64,000 nucleotides of DNA from Pinus tabuliformis (GCA_031772625.1 CM062820.1:1072603369-1072667368), one strand, 5' to 3'. Shown: positions 1-14,109, counted from the stretch's first letter. Numbers and translations are program-made. Notes: generated by a model not told the origin, from the sequence alone.

Positions 1-850
1 ATTGTTGATGGATTAATATTTTAATTTTTTATTAGTATTTCAGAATTCAATCTTTTACATGTTTCTTTATCAAATAGAAATAGAAATTAATTAATAATAA
101 TTGGATAAAAATAAATAAATTATTTTATTTTTATTTTTAATACATATTAAATTCTAATATATTATATTATTGCTACTTCCTACGAGTTGTAGCAGTTCCA
201 GATACAAATTCCCTGTACCGAAAACTCAAACTCATGCGAATACGTTGGATATACAATTTTATCATACCGATAGGTTCACCGTTCTCTTATTGCCTATCGA
301 AGTTCATCAGATACAAATTAAGTGGTTGTTCTAATCTTTGTGCTTAACACCATGGCCTTAAAATTTGTTGTTGTGGAGTCTTTGTATAAAGTTAATCGTA
401 AATTGCGGAGATAGATAGATTTAATATGATGCATGCACGGTCGGGTCTTTGTTTTCTTTTGGAGTAAGATTTTATCTAGTCCACACTGCATTTTTTTTTA
501 AGAATATCTATCTTACTTAACAAAAACTCAGTCACAATTTTAAGCCATAGTATTGTCTATTAGATTTAAAAGAAGAGCCGTTGGAGACCATTACAATCAT
601 TGTAGGCGAAGTCGGTTCTCCAAGTCCACCAACTCGTAGTGGAAAGATCAAAATCTAGATAAAAAGCTCCAGCTCCCATAACAGCCCTTGGGAAAATATG
701 ACATGAAAACTAATACAGACATGAACTTACCAGTTGTAGGGTTTTAATCTCAAAAGCCAACCAATATCTACGAAGTGCAAAAGAGTTCCATTGTAGGGAA
801 AGAAAAAGATTAAAAACTATTGTTGCTGTGTATAAGTGCCCATTACATCT
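1..850. other. AT-rich non-coding flank
   Basis: I see no gene, RNA gene or LTR boundary here. The first 180 bases are very AT-rich (runs of A/T and TAAT repeats), and the rest is ordinary AT-rich plant intergenic sequence. It lies downstream of the receptor-kinase relic on the minus strand, so part of it may be the former 3' UTR or 3' flank of that gene. No polyadenylation context can be assigned with confidence. Confidence 0.5.
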
Positions 851-3153
<2,303 letters not shown>

Positions 3154-4555
3154 GATCTACCTGATGATAAAGTGGAAACCCCTCAAGTTTTCGAGGCACT
3201 TTAGCCTGAGTTGATGGTTATGTCAGGTCCTAGCGGTCTTAAGGTAAGTTCAACTTCAAATCAAAAATCTGTTTAAACACCCCAGGCTCCTCATCATTGT
3301 CCCGTCTGCATTGAAGATCAATCTCATTTGCAGATTTCACATCCTCCACTTCAATCACATGATCTCATCGCTCATGCATTGGAGGAATCATACACAATGA
3401 GCCCTCTCGCTAAGTGAAAATTTTCTTCCTTTTTCATGTTTTCTCGTTTATCATAGTTAAAAGAGTGTACATGCTCATTGTTTGTGCACACTATGTTGCA
3501 ACACCATGGTACATCTGTAGAATGTTTGCCTTGTGCTTTTACTCTTTTCTTTTCTATGGACACATTCGAACTTCGAGCATGTTGATTTTTACTGTCTTAT
3601 CTTTCTTGTGCATTGATTTACCTATATATCTTTCTTTTCAACCATTCCTTCACCAACATGGGTCAACCAATGTATCAATGGCTGCATTAGAAATATCACT
3701 TCACATGAGTAGGCCCATGCACTATTTAACATATGAGTAGGAGTAGTGTTTTCTTTCATGTTTCTTTGCTTTCTTGTTTCCTTTGCTTGCATGTTTTTCT
3801 TTTCTTACTTGTTTTTCTTAATTTTGTTATTTTTTGGTTTGTTTTTTTGCTTGTTATGCACCCGTAGGTTTATCTCACATGAAACCATGTTTGTCTCGAG
3901 TCAAGCAAGGTGAAGTACAAGAGGAATTTTATAGCTATCAACAATTGGTTATCTGTTGCCCTCTCTTTTTATTAAGAGCCTGTTGTTTTTAGTCAATGAT
4001 ACCCTAATTGAAAATACATTCTGTTTAGAGTGAGTCGTGGTGAAAACACAATGCTTGCACTTTTAACTAGTACCACCTACTCTATTTGATTTTTATATAA
4101 TTTGGTTAACCCTTGTTAGCTTAGTCAAGTAGAGTAAGTTGAGGGGGAAAACCTTAACAAATATGTCAGTGGTATATATAACATACTTATATGAAGGGAC
4201 AACTTCGTCTTCTCTTAGTAAGTCAGGATCCCTCTTCTGCCTCATGAAATAAATAAGTGCCTATGCACAATTCTCTGAAAATAAAAAAATGAAAAATGAA
4301 AAATTAAATAAGGGCAAAAGAAGAGAAAGGATCGTTAAAGAGGTGATGCAAGTAACTCCATTAGGGTACTGACCAGGCTCGCCAGCAGCAGAACGATGCT
4401 TGTGTTCCTACGTGACTACGTCAGTGTACTGTCCAAGCCTGTTGGCAGCGGAGCAACACTAGAGATGAAACTAAAAATCTGACAGTTATATTACTTGTGC
4501 ATCAATATACCCCTATTCCCAAATCAAAACAACTCTGTTGACTTGGCTTGGTATG
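3154..4555. other. Unclassified repeat-like spacer
   Basis: The LRR homology stops abruptly at about 3153, and this 1.4-kb stretch has no recognised protein similarity. It contains a T-rich tract with many TTTCTT/TTGTTT words (3730-3850), a purine run GAGGGGGAAAA near 4141 that could be an old polypurine tract, and a short duplicated segment at 4366-4460. The sharp loss of homology suggests that an unrelated repeat replaced the front of the receptor gene. I cannot assign its family. Confidence 0.45.
4366..4460. repeat. Two diverged 35-bp units, 60 bp apart
   Basis: GTACTGACCAGGCTCGCCAG.. at 4366 and GTACTGTCCAAGCCTGTTGG.. at 4426 are diverged copies of one unit. Both continue with AGCAGMAC/GGAGCAAC and end in GATGCT or AACACT. 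The period is 60 bp and only two copies are visible. It lies just upstream of element A. Confidence 0.6.
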
Positions 4556-7145
4556 TGATGTATGAGCATTAGCTCGAAATTATCATTGTCTTTTAGTAGA
4601 CATAGGGGGTCTTGTGTTTTCAAGGAAGTTGGATTCCTATGTATGTAACTATTGATGTTTTGAGTGGTTAAATTAGAAATTAATTAGATAAGTGTGAGGA
4701 TATTTGTAAATGGTCTCAAGTGTGGGAGAAAATGAGTGGTTAATGATGATGAGAGAGTTAGAAATCAATTGTAACTCTTATTAGCCTCATGATTCAAGAA
4801 CTAGAGAGGACTCTTAGGGATAAGTAGGAGTTAAAAGTGGACTTAGAGAATATTGAGGAGTTAGTTCAACAAATTAAGGATCTGAACTAGAATTAGTTCA
4901 ACAGAATCTTTTTGTATAAAGGTAAACCTAAGAGGCGAGAACGAGTTAGTCAATTAGTAGTTAGAGAAATAGCTAGAGAGTAGATAGTGAGTCAAAGAGT
5001 CAGATTGTAAGCCTACGAACAAGAGAAGAAAGGCCATTTACTAGAAAATCAGGCCAGAGAGAGACTCTTGTGTGAATACTTGTTTATTAATACAAATAAA
5101 TCATTTTAGAGTTTGTACAATGTGTACTGTGTAATTGAATTATAATCTGTGTGTGGCTAGAGTGTTTTTGCGTAACTTATGTTGCAGGTGCAGAACAGAG
5201 GCGAAATATAGAGAAGCGTAACATAACAACTTTTAGTTGGAGTGTTGGGTAGAAGTTGTTGAGGAAACTCCATAGTTGTGATTGTGGGTAGAGTCGTCTT
5301 AGAGACAACAATTTCAGCAAGAGAAGTGTTGGGTAGAATTGTTTGTCAACTAGAGGTTCGAGGAGAGAACAATAGAGAAGTGTTATGGCTTTATATACAT
5401 GGACAGTACAGAAGAAAGCCTTTAGTGTTACAGAGAAGGTGGAGGAACAAAAAGGAACAAATGGAGTTAAATTAAGGAGAGAGTTGTGGCGGAACAGTGA
5501 AGGACTGGAACGATGAAGGAAGCAAAACCACAGAAGAACATTAAAGAATTGGCGTAAAAACCCAAGTGAAAAGAAGAGCGAAGAATGGAAGTGTTGATGC
5601 ACAGTAGCTATTGGATCTAGAATATCAATGGATGAGATTTGTTCGTGATGAGTGGCCGGGATTAAGTCATAAGATAGAGCTAAGGAATGAATGACGGAGA
5701 TTCAACCTAAGTATTGGTAGAAGGAGAAAGCCGAGAATCAATCTGGACCGTAGGATTTAAAGGCCTCGTCATCCAACAGATATCGGGCCGTAAGTTGATT
5801 GGGTGTTAACCATAAGGGTGGATCCAAACTTTTATAGGTTGAGAGTTTATAATTCCCATCGAGTTCGAAAAGGCATTAAACCTCACCTAAGTGTCCCACC
5901 TGACATCGTTTTGGACCATCAGATCAAGCAGATCTAGATCAACGGTCACAAAGCGTCAACTAGTTTGGTGATCGGGAAAAGACATCAGCCGTCAGATCGA
6001 AGACAAGATCGACGGTGGAGAAAGTTCGCTATAAAGGAATTTAAAAGGTGGAACCAAAGAAGTTATAGGTGTTGAAAATGGCAACAAGAAATGCTAAAAA
6101 TAAAAGTGCTAAAAATAGCACTACTATAAATAACAGTTTGGGTATTAGTGCTGGATTGAGCAACAGGGAATGAAAAATGGAAGTGCTAAAAATAGCATCC
6201 TATTTTTAGCAGTTCAGGATGGATTCCTATTTTAGTTAGTCCCTGGACTAGAAATAGGAAGTAAAATTCGAATTTGAACTTAACAGCTATTTGAAAATAA
6301 ATTAATTAATTCACCATGAGTTAATTAGTTGTGAAAAATCAAACATGAAGTCTATGTGAGGACATGCAACAATTTATCTATTAATTGATTAATTTATCCA
6401 TCAGTTAAAGAGATAAGGATGAGTTGTAATATTGAGTTGTAATTAGTTGACTTAGTTTAATTTAGTCAAGTCTAGTTAGATTAATTTAGCAGTTTGTTAA
6501 ATTAATGAGAGTTCAGTTAGTTAATGCTTGCATGCATGTAACTACTGTATTTCATATAACTGAGTATTCACTCATGGATAACTCATGCATGTCAGTTCAT
6601 ATAGAGACCCAGTTGAGATCAGAGAAGGGAAATTGTACTATTAGTTGGATGAATATTTTTCCTATAAAGGAGGCTCATCCATGATGAGGATTTATCTCCT
6701 TCAGGACTGCGCAGTTGGATCAGATGTTAGTGAATGTATGAAGAGGCCAATTCACACAAGTGGCTGCACTGGACCCCAATCAAAATTGTGCAAAGAAATA
6801 GGAGGCTTGGAGGGTAGACCAGGGGATAGATAGAGGCCTTTGACTGTCTATGAGCAACAAAGGTATTACAGAGAGAGAAGGATGGCTTTTGAGTTGATTC
6901 TTTTTGTAATACTGGTTATATTTCCACTTGTCTGATAATAAAGAGTTGGGGTTTTAGGCTGAGGCTTTCTCCGGGTTATATCTTCTGTGTTATGTGCGAT
7001 TGATTCCTTCTTATCAGTTATATGTGTTCTTATTGATGTTTCTCATGATCGATTAAGCTTCCACTAAATTGGTTGTAGAAGTAGATCAAGTATTTTGCTT
7101 TAGTATATTGCATTATCAGGTGATCTACAGGTGGGAATTTCTACA
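4556..7145 (+). repeat. 5' LTR of element A (about 2.6 kb)
   Basis: It starts TGATG and ends ..TTTCTACA immediately before the primer site, so it has TG...CA ends. Its first 1.1 kb matches 8582-9707, and the stretch 5695-6068 matches 53963-54354. At 2,590 bp it is unusually long. It contains a promoter-like TATA at 6030 and an AATAAA at about 6945. An antisense ORF is open in both LTR copies but shows no known domain. Confidence 0.8.
6030..6037 (+). promoter_or_regulatory. Candidate LTR promoter TATA box
   Basis: TATAAAGG lies 1.1 kb before the primer site in the LTR of A. The same TATAAAGG is kept in the other LTR copy at about 54317. Transcription would start about 30 bases downstream, close to the point where the two copies diverge (6068). 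The promoter role is inferred from sequence and position only. Confidence 0.5.
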
Positions 7146-7157
7146 TGGTATCAGAGC
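7146..7157 (+). other. Primer-binding site of A (initiator Met tRNA)
   Basis: TGGTATCAGAGC follows the LTR end directly. This is the standard complement of the 3' end of plant initiator methionine tRNA, and it fixes the LTR/internal junction. Confidence 0.9.
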
Positions 7158-7485
7158 TAGCTGATTTATAGAAAAATTCTACAATAGACGCGATTTAATT
7201 TTATTTCAAGTCCAGTTGTAATCGCATATCGCATGCGAGAGGAAAAGGAGGCATGTAATGATTTGATGCGATAGTGCGATAGTCATTGATCTGGGTGAAA
7301 GAAATCAATGGTGGGGAAGGTTGTCGCATATTGCAAGTTGAAAGCCCCGAAGGTATACTCTATTGAGTTTAATGAAGAGTTAAGTTATAAAGTTCCGATA
7401 GGGAGACTAATGAAGGGTTAGACTATGGGAAGTCTAATGAAATGTTTTTGCTTGAAGATTAAATGAAGGACCTTAACCTTAGCTT

Positions 7486-7707
7486 ATGAAGGGTTTGACC
7501 AAGGTGGTCATAGGAATTCCTGGGTCTGAAGCATCATTTGAAATAACAAAGGAAGGTATGGAAAATTGTGTGAAATTTCCAAATTCTACTCCAATTGAAA
7601 TTATCAAGTTATATGGAAAATTAGACTTTCAAAGAAGGGAGTTGGAAAAACAGAAGATATATACTCAAGATAGGCTGCTGAAAAATGAAGAAAACAAATT
7701 ATCATGA
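7486..7707 (+). CDS. Hypothetical 73-aa ORF of element A (ORF1)
   Basis: This small ORF starts with MKGLTKVVIGIPGS and becomes Lys/Glu-rich towards its end. I recognise no domain. A matching stretch is kept in the second copy of A at about 54651-54699 (MKGLTKVVIGIP), where the sequence then diverges. The stop codon overlaps the start of the next reading frame (ATGA at 7704-7707), a layout that would permit re-initiation. It may be a remnant of gag or an element-specific protein. Function is unknown. Confidence 0.4.
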   Translation: MKGLTKVVIGIPGSEASFEITKEGMENCVKFPNSTPIEIIKLYGKLDFQRRELEKQKIYTQDRLLKNEENKLS

Positions 7708-8441
7708 ATGACAATCATAAGAAGAAAGAGATGGTAATGGAAGTTCAACAAATTGACATTACAGAAGGAGGAGTTCATTACTATGAACCAGAGCAGAGAG
7801 ATATCATTGAAGAAGATGGTATGGAGGAGAGACTAGCTGACAATCTCATGAATTCTTTTGAGAATTCAAATTAGCAGACTGATATGCTGATAGAGGAGGA
7901 GAAAACAGAGCAACATATTGATGTGTTGCCAAAGGAAGAAGAGGCACTGAGGCCTTATGTTTTCTATTTTAATAATTTTTTTGTGAGTGCAGGTTTAGTT
8001 GCAGATGCTAGAGAAAATTTGGCACAGATGAGCAGCCAAATAAAAATGAAAGAAGAAGATTATGTGGAAGTATTTAATCCATGGAATAGAGATGTTAGAT
8101 TACCAGAGAGAATGCTAAAAAGTCAGGATTCAATGCAGAAAGAGATAATAATGAAAGATGGTAAGGATGAAAGGGTGGCAGTAAGAATTTGAAAACTTCA
8201 AAGAGAAGATAATAAACAACAATTTGAAGAGTTAGTGGACAGCAGCAACAACATGAAGCAGAGAGAAAGAAGTAACAGTGAATGGCAGAATATGGACCAG
8301 CCCAAAGATATGCTAGAGATGGAGATTGAAGAGTTATGGCAATTAATGATGAAGCAATCCATATGGAGGAGGTTGACAACAGCAGGAAGAATGATCAATC
8401 AGAACTTTAAACTGATTGACAAGGAGAGGAAGATGAAATAG
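7704..8441 (+). pseudogene. Broken 246-codon acidic/charged ORF of element A (ORF2)
   Basis: Reading from the ATG at 7704, one frame runs to the stop at 8439-8441. It is interrupted only by TAG at 7872 and TGA at 8190. The product would be rich in Glu, Lys, Gln and Met (for example KKKEMVMEV, EEDGMEERLADN, LEMEIEELWQLM) with long predicted helices and no Cys-His zinc knuckle. Length and position directly after the primer region fit a gag-like structural protein, but no known gag fold is recognisable. The two stops suggest a once-open protein that has decayed. An element-specific coiled-coil protein is the alternative. Confidence 0.45.
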
Positions 8442-8581
8442 AAGACAGGTGACATACAACAACAGCAAAGGTGCAAAGCATTCAGACAACTACAAACTAA
8501 ATTTTGGGACCCTGGAGGTTTCCTATCAACACATGAATACACATGATCAGGAGATCATGAATGTTTTATACTTTGGGAGTC

Positions 8582-9707
8582 TGATGCAGGAGCATTAGCT
8601 CGAAACTATCATTGTATTTTAGTAGACATAGGGGGTCTTGTGTTTTCAAGGAAGTTGGATTCCTATGTATGTAATTATTAATGTTTTGAGTGGTTAAAGT
8701 AGGAATTAATTAGATAAGCATGAGGATATTTGTAAATGGTCTCAAATGTGGGAGAACATGAGTGGTTAATGATGATGAGAGTGTTAGAAATAAATTTTAA
8801 CTCTTATTGGCCTCATGATTCGAGGAACTAGAGAGGACTCTTAGGGATAAGTAGGAGTTAAAAGTGGACTAAGACAATATTGAGGAGTTAGTTTAGCAGA
8901 TTAAGGATCTGAACTAGAATTATTTCAACATAACCTTTTTGTATAAAGGTAAGCTTAAGAGGCAAGAACGAGTTAGTTATTCAGTAGTTATAGAAATAGC
9001 TAGAGAGTAGGTAGTGAGTCAAAGAGTCGGATTGTAAGCCTACGAGTAGGAGAAGAATGGCCACTGACTAGAAAATCAGGCCAGAGAGAGAGAATCTTGT
9101 GTAAATACTCATTTATTAATACAAATAACTTGATTCAGAGTTTGTACAATGTGTACTATGTAATTGAATTATAATATGTGTGTGGCTAGAGTGTTTTTGC
9201 ATAACTTATGTTGCAGGTGCAGAACAGAGGTGAAATACAAAGAAGCGTAACAAAATAACTTCCAGCTGGAGTGTTGGGTAGAAGTTGTTGAGGCAGCTCC
9301 ACAGTTGCGATTGTGGGTAGAGTTGTGTTAGAGACAACAATTCTAGCAAGAGAAGTGTTGGGTAGAATTGTTTGTCAACTAGAGGTTTGAGGAGAGAACC
9401 ATATAGAAGTGTTACAGATATGTATACATGGACAGTATAGAAGAAAGCCTTTAGTGTTACAGAGAAGGTGGAGGAACATAAAGGCACGAAGAGAGTTAAA
9501 TTTAGGAGAGAGTTGTGGCAGAACGACGAAGGAACGGAACCCTGAAGGAAGTGAAACCACATAATAACATTAAAGAATTGGCGTAAAAACCCAAGTGAAA
9601 AGAAGAGCTAAGAATGGAAGTGTTGATGCACAATAACCGTTGGATCTAGAAGATCAATGGATGAGATTTGTTCATGATGAGAGGCCAGGATTAAGTCATA
9701 AGATAGA
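8582..9707 (+). repeat. Second LTR of element A, left part
   Basis: It begins TGATGCAGGAGC after a weak purine stretch (CTTTGGGAG) and aligns with 4556-5690 throughout, including the antisense ORF. The alignment is cut at 9707 where G1 begins. The last five bases, ATAGA (9703-9707), are the target-site duplication of G1. The sequence resumes at 53958. Confidence 0.85.
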
Positions 9708-10329
9708 TGATTCGAATTTAAACAGGAACGCAACAAATTATAGAGATAACCATAAACACAGATATGTAGCGGAAATAATACTTCATTTCATTAATTTAAA
9801 ATACTGAAATATGCTTACAAACAGAAATGGAAATAAACCAGCTAGGGCGATGGTAGCTTATATCTTAGAAGAGGTGTGGTGGCTACATGCATCTAAATTG
9901 TGTTACAATGAGGTTCGAAGGCCTATTTATTGTTGAGAAATAATGGAAAACACTAAACATCCAAAAACCTAACCCTAAGAGATGAAACGCCAAACTGTGG
10001 GCCCCATTTCAGGTAAATTGGTACACCAAATTCCTGGGGTCGTAACTTTGGCATATGATCTCCATTTGACACGCACAATAGCTCGTTAGAAAGATCTATC
10101 CGAGGAATACAACTTTGGGAAGAGAAACATTAGTCCACGACCCATGTTGATCCCATTTTTCCCAAAAAATGTCATTTAGGGCCTCAAAATGGCTCTGGAA
10201 GTTCAGGACCCAAAAAAACTTCTAAAAATAGTAAATTGTGCTACAATTACGAAAACTGAAAAACTGAAAGAGACAGTTGTGGGGGTCCAAGTGGGATAGG
10301 TGGGTGGCCACCAACATCCACCTGGATCA
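9708..10329 (-). repeat. 3' LTR of G1
   Basis: This 622-bp LTR, TGATTCGAATTT...CACCTGGATCA on the plus strand, matches the G2 LTRs along their whole length. It is followed directly by TTCCTCACCCC, the polypurine tract read on the minus strand. Confidence 0.9.
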
Positions 10330-10750
10330 TTCCTCACCCCTTAGGAAGCAATGGTCCCCATTGCATTGAGTTCCTCCATCTGCTGAACTTGGTCCCTTGT
10401 GAGTTGTTCTACAATCTCTGATGTGTCTAGTAATGGTGGGAAGCATGGTCAAGGGCGTTCCACATTGAACACTCGGTGCAAGTGAAGGAATGGAGGAATG
10501 TTGTGCTCCAAAGCATTGTTTCCCACATCCTTGTTAATGATTTAAGGACCATGTCGGAGTGGTATGAGCTTTTGATGGGCTCTTGTAAGGCGTTCTTTCT
10601 GCCGATGCAACCAGACTTTGTTGTCCACCTAAAACTTGTGTGGTACCCCTATGGGTGAGGAGAAGTTGTTCCTTTCTTCTTTCATGACCGTATCCCTATG
10701 TTGTTGTTGCTGCGTGGAGGAACCCTTTGCGAGGGTCATGGATGTGGCGA
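10330..10750 (-). pseudogene. G1 integrase C-terminal tail fused to pol-linker by deletion
   Basis: On the minus strand, about 10640-10430 encodes a decayed copy of the integrase C-terminal module (VWLHRQKERL, then PLRHGP, HRVFNVERP) matching G2 at 48680-48430. From about 10650 to 10750 the homology jumps to the linker before G2 reverse transcriptase (near 51030-51130). The junction lies in a shared ACCCC. About 2.35 kb equivalent to G2 48,682-51,030 is therefore gone, which removed RT, RNase H and the integrase core. A second gap of about 170 bp removes the tail beyond the integrase. Stops are present and nothing functional is encoded. Confidence 0.75.
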
Positions 10751-10886
10751 TGTTATGAAACCAGCTCACAAAAAGATAGAAAAGATAGATCAACGCCTTA
10801 GAAATAAGCTTCTTCGAGGGGGCAACGTCTTTTACATTACACAAATGAACAATTCTTAGATCATTCAAATGACAAAACCTCCTTTC

Positions 10887-13800
10887 CCCAGTATGGTCTC
10901 CAATGTACCTCGTTTTGCGTCATTATGCTAGGGGAATGCGCACTTATAACAAGCATAGTTTTTCGTTTCAAGCTTCTGTAAGCATGAAACCGAATCCAAG
11001 CAGAGTTCTCTATGGTTCAAGCTTGTGTAAAAATGAAACCATACCCGTTTTACATCTCGTGATTGCATTTTTCATCCACTAAATTCTATTAGATGAGCCT
11101 TGGTTGTTTTCATTACATCACCACCATCTCTTTGGTTGATCATATGCTTTCCCTTGGTTGTTTACCTTTCCTGAGGGACAACAACGATGAGTGGTTTTAT
11201 TAGCTAGCCTCTTAACCATTACATGTTGTGAGCAGTTCCTCCATTGTCGGAACCAGTTGCTACCCTTTATACCACTTGTTCCTCTAGGACGAGTCCTCTT
11301 TAAGCTCTTTTCTGACTCATAAAATATGAAAAGATTGCCGAGTTTTTCCCTTTCTAACTGGTTAAACATAATTAAAAAGGCAGTCCACTTACAACTCTTT
11401 TCTGACCGTATAAACATGAAAAGATCGCCGGACTTTTTTCATTCCAAGTTCGATATTGGTTATAAAACGACGTGTTGTTGGTCGCTTTTTTACCTTTTCG
11501 GATCAAAGACACTAATTATGAAAAGTACTCCTTGATCGTAATGGTCAAGCGGTTCTCTCAAGTATTATTTTATACTTTTTCGGGCTTGGGAGACACAAAT
11601 TTATGGAAAAAGACAACCATGGAGTTTTCTTAAGTTTTTCTTCTGGCTCCCTAAAATTGAAAAACGCCAAGTTTCTCCTATACTAGACTCATTAAAATTT
11701 AACAGTAAAGGACTTGTTCAATTACAAATAGGAACAGACCACTCCTTCTTAGGGTTCGAATTTAAACTAATTTGGACTCATCCAAAGGATGAGCTTATAA
11801 CCAAGAAAATGTTATCCTCCTCAAGCTTGTTAAAAAATAAAGAGGTACTTGCCAGAAATGGTGGGGGAAAAGAGAGAAAAATGAACCTGTTTGTTATACT
11901 TTGTGTCTCAAAAAAACATTTAACCCCTCTTGAACACGACACTTTTTGTTCACCTACGTTGGGAAATCCCTTGCCTAACAGTTAATCAAACCATATTGAA
12001 AGTCTTCAGCTGGTTTCTAGGTATTAGCTTTGGGTCAATTGTCACCAAACCATCTGCAGTGTCATTATGTGTTCAAGAGGTCAGTGCAAATAAATTATTC
12101 ATCTGCAAAATATCTTTCATCCATCTTGACCATCCCTGAGACAGTCCTTGCAAAATATATTTCTTCAAACTTGATCTATGATTTCGTGTTGTGGGCTTGC
12201 CTACGACGGATCGCTTTCTATTGACTTCAGCTCATTATCTGGAAAGATGGTCTAGAAATCATCAGTACCTTGGAATCTACATGCCTCAATGGCAGGTTTC
12301 TCACCTTCGATGACGGGTTGCATCATTGACCTTCGATCAAAGGATTCTGTTATATGTTCGACATCAACACATCTATTCACATTTCATGGATTGTACTGAG
12401 TACTTTGAGAGCCATTGACATTACTGGTGGTTTCTCTCACACTTGTTAACAGTTTACATCAATGACTGGTAATCAAGTGGTTTCTACCATGTTCGACTTC
12501 GACATATTCATTCACATGGATAGAATCGTACTAGTTCGGGAAGCAGAAATCAAGACCCTGGATCTAGTTTCTGCCATCCAGGCTACGAGGAATTTTTATA
12601 TTCATTATACAACGGACTACTCATAAACAGATGGTTGCGCCCATACTATGTCTACATATGTCTATACTTGTGATATATTACAAGATCATTCCTATATCAT
12701 AGTAGTTTAGGTAGTTTTGTAGTCAGTTTTGATCTGAGTTTGGGAATGCCTACCTCAGCGATTATATGATCACATATATATATTTTGTATTGAATTTTTT
12801 TACAGGTTCCAACCAGGCTCTCCACAACATGATCCTGGAAGTTATAAATTACTTCACTCTTATTAGATGACAAATACTATCTATTACAGACTTCGCACTT
12901 TAGGGGGCAATCTGTTACACAAAATATTGTGACCATGACATTTTGCAATCAGTGTGAGTCTATCACCACTCATACTTTCCTCCTATGCAAGTCTTAAACC
13001 TCAGCTCTTCATGTCAAGCCTTAAAAATGAGAGGAAGTCCATGAAAATCTCTAAAACTCCATGGTCATGTCCCCTGCGGACCTGCCTGCTTTGTCGCTAA
13101 AGGAAAGGGTGCGGGCCCCTATAAAAGTAAAAAAGGTGCAAGTTTATTATTAAAAACTCACTTTGGGTTAATTATGGACACTTCTAGAAGGAATCTTGAG
13201 GTGGCAAGTTCGCTTCTTTGAGGTTCATGCATCCCATAACTAAAGGAGCTAACCCCTTGATGTGAGGAGCTTATCCCTTTGAAGGAGCACTCTATCCCTT
13301 TGAAGGTGGACCTAGTAACTTCCTGCCTCTGCACTATAAAATGAGGCATTGGGCTGGTTACTAAGGAGGTTGAAAGCTGAATATTTTTTAGGGTAAATGA
13401 TGTTGGAATTTAGACTTCCTAATAGAGCTTGAGAGGAGAGATTACATACCTTTTGATCTCTTTGGGAAGACAATGAAACTTGTCAAAGTAGAGGAGATTC
13501 TTGCTGGACCCTGGGAGGAGCTTGTACATCATCGAGGCACCAAGGTTGTAAAGTTCTTCTTTGTTTAAAGTTAATACAATCAAGTTCATTTTTCTCAATA
13601 AGCTGTCTTCTATGGTTTATTTCATGAATTCCTTGATCATCATGATAAATATGGTTTATTATATTGGTTATGCAGGTGTTATTTGATGTGTGCTTGTTTG
13701 TGTTTGCAGGTTCTTTAAAAGGAAACTCATTTGGACGGTCGGAGCGTGGCTGCCACAAACTAGCATTGGACTTGAGGTAGGGTCTAAAACACCTCTTGGC

Positions 13801-13924
13801 TTTTATTTGTAAAACGCAATATTTAGAGAAAGATAGAATTTGCTTGTCTTGATTGTCGCTAGATATCAGTAGATACTAGGGAGATCAGTGTTTTTCGCAA
13901 GAACAATTTATCCGGCCGACAACA
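10887..13924 (+). mobile_element. Element W: 3' terminal part of a plus-strand LTR retrotransposon
   Basis: This 3.0-kb insert in the Z LTR ends with a recognisable 3' structure: the purine tract TTTAGGGGGCAATC at 12899-12912, then a TG...CA block (12913-13924). No 5' LTR or primer site is found at its left edge, so it is truncated. The internal part (10887-12898) has no recognisable protein. It shows diverged local duplications: TTCAAGCTTSTGTAA..ATGAAACC at 10967 and 11026, CTCTTTTCTGACYSTATAAA near 11305 and 11396, and ATGTTCGAC..CATTCACAT near 12354 and 12490. Family unknown. Confidence 0.6.
12913..13924 (+). repeat. 3' LTR of W
   Basis: TGTTACACAAAATATTGTGA follows the purine tract, and the block ends ..CCGGCCGACAACA where Z LTR sequence resumes, giving TG...CA ends and 1,012 bp. 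A promoter-like CTATAAAATGAGGC occurs near 13333. Only one copy is in the window, so the left boundary rests on the purine tract and the right one on the return of Z homology. Confidence 0.6.
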
Positions 13925-14109
13925 GGGTCACAATATAACCAAGCCGACCTAACAATAATAATATAAAGGCACAAAAATAACAATAGAGGGATTCTATGGG
14001 GCACAATAATAACAATATGGGGATAATAGGGGAACAATAATAACAATAAGGGATACAACGACAATAGTAATGGGGGGATCACTAATATTATAGGGACCTA
14101 ACATGCCCC

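Larger units (their letters stand above)
10751..14103 (-). repeat. 3' LTR of Z, split by W
   Basis: Positions 10751-10886 and 13925-14103 together match the intact LTR 19367-19690. About 18 bp of the LTR (TCTATATAGGAGTCTACG in the other copy) is absent at the break, so W did not enter cleanly. The tract at 13950-14080 is rich in AACAATAATAACAATA repeats. The polypurine tract GAAGGAGAGGGG (minus strand, 14106-14117) adjoins the LTR. Confidence 0.85.

Noticed and set aside
3154-4555. Possible LTR with purine tract GAGGGGGAAAA near 4141
   Set aside because: No TG start follows the tract and no second copy of the sequence is in the window.
5177-5602. Antisense 141-aa hydrophobic ORF, repeated at 9206-9562, could look like a conserved membrane protein
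   Set aside because: Both lie at the same place in the two LTRs of element A. Their similarity is explained by LTR duplication, the second is shorter, and no domain is visible.
7146-7157. Initiator-Met tRNA gene
   Set aside because: Only the 12-base primer complement is present. No cloverleaf or internal promoter boxes around it.
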